Assembly (NCBI GenBank): GCA_036785705.1
Contig: JAWUZG010000332.1
Span: 4,526,001 to 4,590,000, forward strand
Direction of reading: 5' to 3'
DNA length: 64,000 bases
Source of the DNA: Acanthornis magna
Lineage: Eukaryota > Chordata > Aves > Passeriformes > Acanthizidae
The position numbers and the translations under genes are program-made. Below are positions 45,761 through 55,613 of this stretch, piece by piece. The notes under the pieces were generated by a model. The model was not told the DNA's origin. It ran no database searches and saw only the letters and a program-made list of their open reading frames with translations. Within the stretch, counting starts at the first letter, position 1. Each line of letters opens with the position of its first letter.

Positions 45761-48229
45761 ATGTGTGCGGCGGGGAGGCGCTGGGGCCGGCGGCAGCGAG
45801 CTCTGCTCTGGGCCATCCTGCTGGCGGCGTGGGAGGCGGCGTGGGGGCAGCTGCGCTACTCGGTGCCCGAGGAGATGCCCAAGGGATCGTTCGTGGGTGA
45901 CGTAGTCAAAGACCTGGGGCTGCAGCTGCCGGAGCTCAGTTACCGCGGCGTCCGCGTTGCTTCTGAAGGTAGGACTCAGTATTTCTCTCTGCACGGGAAG
46001 ACGGGACATTTAGTGACGGCGGAGAGGATCGACAGAGAGCAGCTGTGCGAGAGTGTGCAGCAATGCGTGCTGCGCTGTGAGCTGATAGTGGAGGGAGAAA
46101 TGAAGGTTTACGGAATCATAGTGGAGATCACGGACATTAACGACAACGCCCCGATCTTCAAGGAAATTGAGTTGGAAGAGAGAATGAGCGAGGCAACAGC
46201 CCCGGGGTCGCGGTTTCCCCTGCCTGACGCTCACGACCCGGATTCGGGCCGGAATTCCCTGCAGAGCTACGAGCTGAGCGGCGACGAGCACTTCTCGCTG
46301 GCCGTGCAGGCGGGCCCCGGCGGCGATCAGCGTCCCGAGCTGGTGCTGGCGAAGGCGCTGGACCGGGAGGAGGCGGCGTTTCACGAGCTGGTGCTGAGGG
46401 CGAGTGACGGCGGCGATCCGGCGCTGACGGGCACGGCTCGGATCCGCGTGACGGTGCTGGACGCAAACGACAACGCTCCCGTGTTCAGCCAGTCGGAGTA
46501 CACGGTGCGTGTGCCCGAGGACGTGCCCGTGGGCTCCGTCCTCGCAACCCTCACGGCCACTGACGCCGACGAGGGGCTGAACGGGCACGTGAAATACTCG
46601 TTGAAGAAAATCACAGAGAAAGCCTCGAAGATATTCCATCTGGACTCCGAGACGGGTGCGATCAAACTGATGAAGAGCCTGGACTTCGAGGGGAGTAACG
46701 CCTACGAGTTGGAGGTACAGGCACGGGATGAAGGACAGCTTTTCGACACTGCCAAAGTCACGATTATCGTCACAGACATAAACGATAATGCGCCAGTGAT
46801 TTCCGTGCAGTCGGCACTGAGTGAGATTTCTGAGGACGCCCCGTCAGGGACGGTGGTAGCCCTGCTACACGTGCATGACAGCGACTCTGGGGCGAACGGC
46901 CAGGTGCGTTGCTCGCTCGATAGGGACGTCCCCTTCCGGCTGGAGAAATCCTACGAGGACTACTACCATGTGGTGACAGTGAGAGAGCTGGACCGGGAGC
47001 AGGTGTCGGAGTACAACGTGACGGTGCGGGCGGCCGACGGCGGGTCGCCGCCCCTGCAGAGCAGCGCCGTGCTGGCGCTGCGGGTGCTGGACGTGAACGA
47101 CAACGCGCCGGTGTTCGCGCAGGAGCGCTACAGCGCGCGTGTGGCGGAGAACAACGCGGCGGGCGCGCTGGTGCTGACGGTGCTTGCTAGGGACGCGGAC
47201 TGGGGGCAGAACGCGCGCGTGCGCTACCGGCTGTCGGAGGGGCGGGTGCGGGGCGCGCCGCTGTCGTCGTACGTGTCGGTGCAGGCGGAGACGGGCGCGC
47301 TGTACGCGCTGCGCTCCTTCGACTACGAGGAGGTGCGCGAGCTGGAGCTGTGCGTGCGTGCGGAGGACGGCGGCGCGCCGGCGCTGAGCAGCAACGTGTC
47401 GGTGCGGCTGCTGATCGTGGACGAGAACGACAACGCGCCGCAGGTGCTCTACCCGCCGCTGGCGCCGCCGGCGGGGGCGAGGTCGTTCCCGGGCGCGGTG
47501 TGGTCGGGCGTGGAGCTGGCGCCGCGCTCGTCGGAGCCCGGCGCGCTGGTGGCCAAGGTGGTGGCGGTGGACGCGGACGCGGGTCAGAACGCGTGGCTGT
47601 CGTACGAGCTGGCCAAGGCGACGGAGCCGGGGCTGTTCCGCGTGGGGCTGCACAGCGGCGAGGTGCGCACGGCGCGCTTCCCGCTGGCCCGCGACGCGGC
47701 GCGCCAGAGCCTGATGGTGGTGGTGAAGGACCACGGGCGGCCGGCGCTGTCGGCCACGGCCACGCTCACCGTGGTGCTGGCCGAGAGCGTGGCCGAGCTG
47801 CTGGCCGAGCTGGGCAGCGCGGCCGACGCGGCGGCGCCGGGCGAGCCGGCCGGCAGCCTGACGCGCTGGCTCGTGCTGGCCGTGGCCGCCGTGTCGTGCC
47901 TCTTCCTCGCCTTCCTGCTGCTGCTGCTGGCGCTGCGCCTGCGCCGCTGGCGCCGGCAGCAGCTGCTGGCGGCGGCGAGCAGCGGCGCCTTGCGCGGCGT
48001 GCCGGTCTCGCACTTCGTGGGCATCGACGGCGTGCGCGCCTTCCTGCAGTCCTACTCGCACGAGGTGTCGCTCACGGCCGACTCGCGCAAGAGCCAGCTG
48101 CGCTTCTCGGGCGCCAGCTGCTGCGACACCCTGCCGGTCCCGGCCCGGCCACCTCCCGACGAGCCCGCGCCGCTGCTCGGGGAGGAGGACCTTTCCGGCA
48201 CCGTCCCCGCGGATTTCGCCCCTCCCTCG
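45761..48229 (+). CDS. PCDHGA-like: Protocadherin gamma-A-like variable exon gA4
   Basis: Exon of 823 codons ending TCG before gtgagt, phase 0. PCDHGA-like signal peptide, EC1-EC6, helix about 703-726, and YSHEVSLTADSRKS tail. C-x5-C CESVQQC. EC1 reads SYRGVRVASEGRTQYF. EC1-2 FKEIELEERMSEATAPG is as gA3. EC3 has ARDEGQLFDTAKV where all other gA copies have a DGGGL or DGAGL turn. EC4 has VHDSDSGANGQVRC and LDRDVPFR. A second ATG six bases upstream (45755) is in frame and would add Met-Glu; I chose 45761 because MCAAGRRWG is the family start. Read-through remains open for 68 codons to 48436, similar in content to gA1. Confidence 0.93.
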
Positions 48230-51200
48230 GTGAGTTCCTCTGTGTCTCCTCGATGCTTCCATATTCTGCCCTCCTGTCCTTCCCTTTCCTTTTCCTGTGT
48301 TCTAATGGAATTTGCTGACAAGGATAGCAGATATTCGTTCATTGACGTGCTGTGTTCTGGTTCCTCTTTCTGCGGGGACTTGAACATGGGGTCTGCACTC
48401 AGCCTTCCAGGGGGTTGGGAAGGCAGGTGTAGTTAGGTTAATGGCATCTGGAATTTCGAGTTAAGCTCTGGGGTTTTTGTGATGCGCCAAGTGTTTCATT
48501 GCCGTGACTTGTAATACATGTGTTCCTTTCAGAATTAATTCTTCTGAAGGAGTATGTTTGGTTATGGGCAAATTGTAGTTTGCGTTGTTTTCAGGTTTGT
48601 GTGTGTCTTAAGGTGAGTCTCTCTGTATTGTAATGTTGACAGCTTCGTGTGTAAGTTCCCTTTTCATCGTTTATGCTCTTCTCACGTTTTATGTGTCCCT
48701 ATGATATGTAACGGAGGTCAGTGTGAAATGTCTTTGCTTTCGTCCATGCCAAGTTTTCATACACGGAAGGCAAGGCCCCTTTGAGTCATGCACTGTGGGC
48801 TATTGCTTCTTGGCTGCTGTAGAGTAGACGTGGGGTCAGTGCTCAGCTTTGAAGGTGGTGGGAGAAGCCGGAGATGGGAGGTTGCTTTGGGCTGGAGGTT
48901 TGTCCTTTCCGGGCTTTGTGCTTTTACCCGTCAGGATTTCATTTGTTCTTTTCTCCCTTGAGGAGCCGTAATTCCTGTCAGCATTACATATTCTCAACGG
49001 ATGTGTTGCATTATATACAAATGGAATTTATAGTGTTTGCAGGGCCAGGTGTTTTCCAGACAGCATCTGTGCATGATCAGGTTGGGATCCTTTTGAAACT
49101 GCACTTAGTGGCCCCGTGTGTTACATCGCTGGACTTTGATCCTATTCTTTTCAACCTTTCTCTGTCTCCGCAATAATGCAGGAATATCTTATTATTTGCT
49201 CATGCCTTGAGATTTGGGCTCCTGGTGAAGGAATAGGCCTGGAAACGTGGTTCTTTGGTGGTGTCTGTCTGTCTGCCATGAATGTGAAAGAAAATGGTGA
49301 ATGTTGGGCTGTTCAAGCAAGTCTGTAGCGACTGCGTGTGAAGGGAGGCTGGAGGAAATGGCAGAAGTGTCAGATGTTCTTGGTTGCACGGTGCTGCATG
49401 ATGAAATGATAACAATGTGATTTTAGTCTATTCTCAAAGACTTTTGGCTAGAGAAATTTTTTGGTTAAGAAATCTGATTTCGGAGTAATGGGAGGTTCTT
49501 CCTGAGTATTTGCAGGTTGCCGTGATGATTTAAACAAATCACATAATTAGGAACTCATGGCTATGTCACCATATGTAATTTGGGAAGAGGGAATTGTGTA
49601 TTCATTCCTTACTTCACACCAGAATTATGTACCTATCATAAGTGACGTTATATAGAAGAATAAGTTGCGATCCCTTCTTTTCTGCAGGTGTTAAGTTCTT
49701 GCCTCATCCGTTGTTATGATCCGAAGTTTGGCTTTTGTATCAGTTAATGCGTGGCAGATCAGATGTGTTACATTTATCTGACTATCCTCCACATGCCTTT
49801 AATTTTTACAACGATAAAGACATTTCCAGAGAAGTGTTTCCTTAAGATGTCATTGGCAGAAATGCTCTTATATGTCACATGCATGTGGTGTGAAATCAGA
49901 TTTTATCCACCCTAAAGGGGAGTTGTCTATGCAACTTTTCTGTGGGTGTAGTCCAGCTGCAAATGGTGAAGATCAATGAGAATTACATGAACTGTGAAGG
50001 CTTTGAGGACAATCAAACACTTCTGTGTGGGGTTGCTGTATTCGAGGAGGTTCTGTAGGAGACAACGCATGTGTTGATTCCCAGCGTTTATCGACAACCT
50101 TCTGAAAATGAGTCTAAAGATGTTTCCTTTTTGACATCACACTACTCAGAATCCGATAGGCCAAGCTGTGGGTTCATCAGTGTGCTTTGCTAATACTGCA
50201 AGGTATTTTCTGTGAGTAGCAGTTTTTGAGGATTCATGTAAAGTTTGAGTGTCATGCACTTTCGAAATTACCTGTGTGCTGAAGTAGGATGATGGTTTCA
50301 TTGAGCTGATACTGTGATGACTGGGTCATTTTCATTGCTTATGCACTTGAGAGTATTTCATTTTTCTTAATAGCGTACATTTGTTAGTGGCATGTGTAGT
50401 GTGATTGTTCTCAGATAATGAGAAGTTGTGTGTTCTGCTTGTCTTTCAGTGGTGTCTGATTGCAAAGGTAACCTTCCTGATGCATAGTGTTTGGGCAGGG
50501 TGAAAAAGTCTCTCTGTGCAAAGACGGGGGAGATAAAAACGTTTACTGTGGTTTTATTTGAAAACTCCAAAAGATGTTTAAGATGGTGTAGAAGTTCATA
50601 CATAGAATGCAGAGCGAAGAGACTGAGAGATTGCATTTGAACAAGGAAATTAGGTGTGCCAAACTGATTTTGTTGGGGCAGTGGTTAGATTTCATGTCTG
50701 GTGGGCAGTCTTGTGCTACTTTGTCCCTGTAATCCTCGCTTCCCTTTTCTGAAAGACAATGAATGCTATCCAGCAATAATGCAGCATGTTGTGTATGCAG
50801 AACGTTTTGTAGTCCCTGTGCAAAATATGTTTTATCTGTTTCTATGAGAGATTCAAAATGGCTTTGCATTTTCCCACTGTCAGCCCCTCAAATACGGAGA
50901 TGCTGAAGAAGGAACTTTCATGAATTGGAAAAAAAAAAATAAATGTTGTTGGGCTATCTTAGCACGTAGAGTTATAAAATTTACTTTAGGCAGATCTCTT
51001 TTTCAGGTTATTGTTCCTACATAAGATACCTAGTGGAGTGGTAAAAGGCTCCCAAAGTCATATTTTTTCTGATATATCGTTTCTTGCTCTTATCATTCTA
51101 TCACTATTAAGAGCAGCTGAGTTCCTTTCCTTATTGCTCTGCCATGAATACATTCTTATGACAATTCAGCGCGAATTACGGAGATGATCTGAAAGCACCC

Positions 51201-51248
51201 GAGAGACCACCTCAGTTAAAAACGCTTTGGGAGTCACACTGACCACGA
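48230..51248. repeat. Intergenic 'beta' block, copy 2 (gA4 to gB5)
   Basis: Collinear with 11,704-14,710, from 'ggtgagttcctc' through 'ggagatgggaggttgct' to 'ctgaaagacaatgaatgc'. Small insertions and deletions distinguish the two. No gene is seen. Confidence 0.8.
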
Positions 51249-51354
51249 GCTTCTGCGCTCGCTGTTTATAACCGAGGAGAGACCCCGGAGCCGGTGCAGC
51301 GCTGAGCCCCGCCCAAAGCCGGGCCCCCTTGAGCGCGGCCATCCGGCGGCTGCA
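51249..51354 (+). promoter_or_regulatory. gB5 promoter block
   Basis: cttctgcgctcgctgttta, then ggagccggtgcagcgctgag with one extra C compared with the other copies, and GC box CCCCGCCC (51307-51314). Confidence 0.53.
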
Positions 51355-51488
51355 GTGGCGTCGCGGCGCCTCCGGGTGCCGCTGTTGGCCGCCGCCGAAC
51401 GGCGCTGGAGCCGCCGCCGCCGCAGCCGCGTCCTGCCCCCGCAGGCTGCTCGCTCGCCCGGCGCCGGCCACAGCGGCAGCGGCACGGC

Positions 51489-51515
51489 CAGCAGCAGCAG
51501 CAGCAGCAGCAGCGG
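51489..51515 (+). repeat. (CAG)8(CGG) in gB5 leader
   Basis: Same form as gB3. Confidence 0.85.
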
Positions 51516-51672
51516 CGAGAGGCGGCTCTTGGCGGTTCCTGCAGCGGCGTCCGAGGCGGCCAGAGCGGCCTGGCTGTGGTGCGGCGGCCCCTGCGCTGGC
51601 TGGCGAGAGCGGCTGGAAGGGAGGCAGGGCAGCGGCAGGAGGCAGGAGAGCGGCGAGCGCTGCGCCAAGACA

Positions 51673-54147
51673 ATGGCGGTGAGGCGGCGGCAGAGGCGCG
51701 GGCCGGGCGGCGGGCGAGCGCTGCTGGCCGCGGTGCTGCTGTGCGTGTGCTGCCGGGCGGCGGCGGAGCGGGTCCGCTACACCATCGCCGAGGAGCTGGC
51801 CAGAGGCTCGCTCGTGGGGCCGCTGGCGCGGGACCTGGGGCTCAGCGCCGACGAGCTGCCGGCGCGCAAGCTGCGGGTGGCGTCTGCCGGCAAGAAGCAG
51901 CTGAAATATTTCACGGTGAATGAGGAAAACGGGAATCTCTACGTGAACGAGAGGCTGGACCGGGAGGAGATGTGCGGCGAGTCGATGACCTGCTCCGTCA
52001 GCTTCGAGGCACTGGTGCACAACCCACTGAACGTTTTCCGCGTCGAGGTGTCCATCGAGGACGTGAATGACAACTCCCCGGTCTTCAGCAATGCTGCTCT
52101 GGAACTTGATATAGGTGAATGGACTCCACCCGGTGCTCGTTTTCCCCTGGAGATGGCCCAAGACGCTGATTCGGGAAGCAACTCACTGCTAACTTACCAA
52201 CTCACCAGCAACCCGTCCTTTTCTCTGGTCATGAAGGAGAGTCCCGAAGGAAGCAATCAGCCCGAACTAGTGCTGGAAAGAGCGTTGGATCGAGAGAAGC
52301 AGAGCTCCTATGAGCTGGTGCTGATGGCGGTTGATGGTGGGGATCCCGTTAGATCCGGCACTATCAAGATTCGCGTCAACGTGACGGACTTAAATGACAA
52401 CCCACCCGTGTTCTCGCAGGACCGATACCGTGCGAGATTGCGCGAGGACACGCCCCCGGGGTCGATGGTATTAAACGTCTCCGCATCCGATGCCGACACC
52501 GGCAACAATGCTCGTATCAGCTACGCCTTCGGGAAAATGCCCGCCAAGGTAGTTCAGAAGTTCATGGTGGACTCCGAGACCGGGATGATTACGCTGAAGG
52601 AGTCTTTGGACTTCGAGGACACGCGAGGCTACACATTACTGGTGGAGGCAAGGGACGGAGGTGGTCTGGTGGCGCAGTGCAAGGTGATGGTGGAGGTGCT
52701 GGACGTGAACGACAACGCACCCGAGATCACGATTCTGTCGCTGTCGAGCCCAGTGCCCGAGGACGCGCCAGTCGGCACCGTGGTGGCCCTGTTGAACGTG
52801 GATGACCCGGACTCGGGCGAGAACGGTCAGGTGTCGTGTGAGCTGTCGGGCGAGGCGCCGCTGTCAATCGTGGCGTCGTCGGGCGGCTCGTACAAGGTGG
52901 TGACGGCGAGCGCGCTGGACCGCGAGCAGGCGTCCGAGCACCGCGTGACGGTGGTGGCTCGGGACGGGGGCAGGCCGGCGCAGTCGAGCCGCACGGAGCT
53001 GGTGCTGGAGGTGTCGGACGTGAACGACAACGCGCCGGTGTTCGAGGAGGCGGCGTACAGCGCCTACGTGGCGGAGAACAACGCGGCGGGCGCGCTGGTG
53101 CTGCGCGTGCAGGCGCGGGACGCGGACGCGGGCGCCAACGGGCGCGTGAGCTACTGGCTGGCGGGCGGCAGCGCGGGCGCGGCGGGCGCGGCGCCGCTCG
53201 TGTCGGTGGAGGCGCGGAGCGGCGCGCTCTACGCGCAGCGCTCCTTCGACTACGAGCAGTGCCGCGAGTTCGCCGTGGAGGTGCGGGCGCAGGACGGCGG
53301 CGCGCCGGCGCGCAGCTCCACGGCCACGGTGCGCGTCTTCGTGCTGGACCGCAACGACAACGCGCCAAGGGTGCTCTGGCCGGCGGCGCCGGGAGCGGGT
53401 GCCGTGGCTCCCGGAGAGGCTCCGGCGGCGACACCTTTCGAGGTGGTTCCGCGTTCGGCCGAGGCCGGGTACCTGGTGGCCAAGGTGGTGGCGGTGGACG
53501 CGGACGCGGGGCGCAACGCGTGGCTGTCGTACGAGCTGGTGCAGGCGTCGGAGCCGGCGCTGTTCCGCGTGGGGCTGCACAGCGGCGAGGTGCGCACGGC
53601 GCGCGCCGTGTCCGAGAGGGACGCGGCCAAGCAGCGCGTGGTGGCCGTGGTGAAGGACCACGGGCAGCCGGCGCTGTCGGCCACGGCCACGCTGCACGTG
53701 GTGCTGGCCGAGAGCTTGCAGGAGGCGCTGCCGGAGCTGAGCGAGCGGGCGGCAGGCGCCGAGGCGCCGGCGGCCGAGCTGCAGTTCTACCTGGTGCTGG
53801 CGCTGGCGCTGCTGTCGGCGCTCTTCCTGCTGAGCGTGGCGCTGGCCGTGCTGGCGCGCCTGCGCCGGGCCGGGCCGCCCGCCGTGCTGCGCTGCCTGGG
53901 CGCGCAGCGCTTCTCGGTGGCCGGCGCCGCCTTCCCGGCCGACTTCTGCGAGGGCACCTTGCCCTACTCCTACAACCTGTGCGTGGCGGCGCCGGCGCGC
54001 GCCGTGCCCGAGGCCGCTTGGCCGCCGCCGCCGCCGGTGCCCATCCTGTCTGCGGAGGAGCTTCTGGGCGGGGATTGCTGCGAGAAGCCGAGCCCGAGTA
54101 GTACTGCCGTTATGGGAGAGCTGCCCGCCGAATCTGAAATACCGGAG
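51673..54147 (+). CDS. PCDHGB-like: Protocadherin gamma-B-like variable exon gB5, divergent EC3
   Basis: Exon of 825 codons, donor after GAG (gtgtgtaag), phase 0. It has the signal peptide, EC1-EC6, helix about 705-729, and [13 protein letters not shown] tail. C-x5-C CGESMTC. EC1, EC2 and EC4-EC6 follow the other gB copies, but EC3 (about residues 247-350) is a different sequence: it begins DRYRARLREDTPPGS, has VDSETGMITLKESLDFED, and ends in VMVEVLDVNDNAP, where the others have AENLPxGS, a PLDFE(E) region and [12 protein letters not shown]. Switches occur at both linkers. The end of the variable tail is also different (ELPAESEIPE). EC5-6 is of the gB3 type. Read-through stops at 54210. Confidence 0.93.
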
Positions 54148-55314
54148 GTGTGTAAGTCCCCGCCCTCTTTTTCTCTGAACCGTTGCCGAATGGCTTGCGA
54201 GAAACAGTAGGCTCATGAGGGGTTTTTTTTATTCTCTGTGCCTTTAAGGGCCCGTCTGTGTTTTGCATGAACGCATTAAATAGTCTCATTTCTAGAGTTT
54301 GTTTTTCCTTCTAGCCTTCAGAAATAGTAGTTACCTCCTCATCAGCTTTAAGACATGTATGCTCAGTGGCAAGTTCTTGTCGTTCTACTTCTCGTGCATA
54401 AAATGTTTGTAGAGCTTTGAAACTCTTTTCATTCGTCTCCTCTTCTGGCTCAGATGAATGATTTTCCGTAGGAAAAAAAAATGTCTTTGAATTGGTTTGT
54501 GATTCTAAGACACAGGCGGATCCTTCCTAGATGACAAGCTTGCGTCTGAGAATTTTCCTTCCCCGTAGTTTCTTCTCGTACCTGTGTTTTTCGACTCTTA
54601 GTTGGTGGACAAAACCACGTTGGTTAATGGTGTTTCAGTGTTTCACTCCCAAAGAAAAGTCGCATGTGGCCCCATGAACATGGAGGTTTCTCCTCTGTGT
54701 TTTTGTTTCCATCTTTTGTGTCATGGATACTGTAGAAATGCTTGCTCTACTCAGTCGGGTGAAATTAGGATCTCAAAAATGCTCCATGACCAGGTCCTCA
54801 GAGTAAGCACTGTGGGGTCTGTGCTAAAGAAGGTTGTAATGTAAAATTCCGAAATCGTGGCTAGAGAATGGGAAGCAATGCACACTTTTTTAGAGAAGTC
54901 TCCGATGTGCAGGTGCAAAAGTTAGAAGAACCGCCCCTGCAATGCCGGATTTGGTGATTAGAGCAACTGTTCACGAGTAGTTTCCCTACACCATAACACT
55001 GTTTTGTTCCGTTGAAAGGCTTAAGAAAGAGTTTTTCCAGCACGAGTAGTATAAACACTTTGCAGCTGGTGAGGGAGTTTGTGCTTCCGGGCTTCTGCAA
55101 TAAAACTCGTGCTACTCCACACATCATACTAAGATAGATTTATATCCATGTTATATCGCCACGATAAAAACATTTTCCCGTGTGGAGGAAATACCATAAC
55201 CACGAGAGGCGTGTTGCTTCTGCCTGGTCGTCATCAGCTGGAGAATAAGAGATCAGCAGGACGAAAAGCTACTGTGCCATACTGGCGAGCAGTCTTTGGG
55301 CAAGACAGGACGAG
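54148..55314. other. Spacer gB5-gA5, divergent type
   Basis: Not recognisably related to the spacers after gB1, gB3 and gB4, and only faintly to the one after gB2 near its right end. No gene, RNA or repeat is seen. Two or three short open frames up to about 90 codons have no supporting features. Confidence 0.6.
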
Positions 55315-55420
55315 CAGAGCTCGGTGCCTGCAGTGCCGGGAGGAGGCTGCGGGCGCCGCTGTTGACCGAGAGGAGTGAAAGGAAAATCGGAGCGCTGCAG
55401 TCAGCCCCGCCCGCTGCGGA
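55315..55420 (+). promoter_or_regulatory. gA5 promoter block
   Basis: TGCAGTGCC (55329-55337), gggaggaggctgcggg and GC box CCCCGCCC (55405-55412) are kept, but the leading cagcgctcgg has become gcagagctcgg, so the upstream CGCT is lost. agcgctgcag is present before the GC box. Confidence 0.52.
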
Positions 55421-55613
55421 CCGGCTCGATCATTCGCTCGCTCCATGGCAGGATCGGCAGCCGGGCGGTCACCGATCGTCCCTGCTCGGCGGAACCGTGC
55501 TGAGAAACGAGGCGGAGGGGACGGCGGAAGAAGGTCGGTGCAGGAGCTCGGATCGCTAGTCGGTGGTGGGGAGCTACAGGAGGTGTTGCGGTGCCGGCAG
55601 TGCCGCGTCGGAG

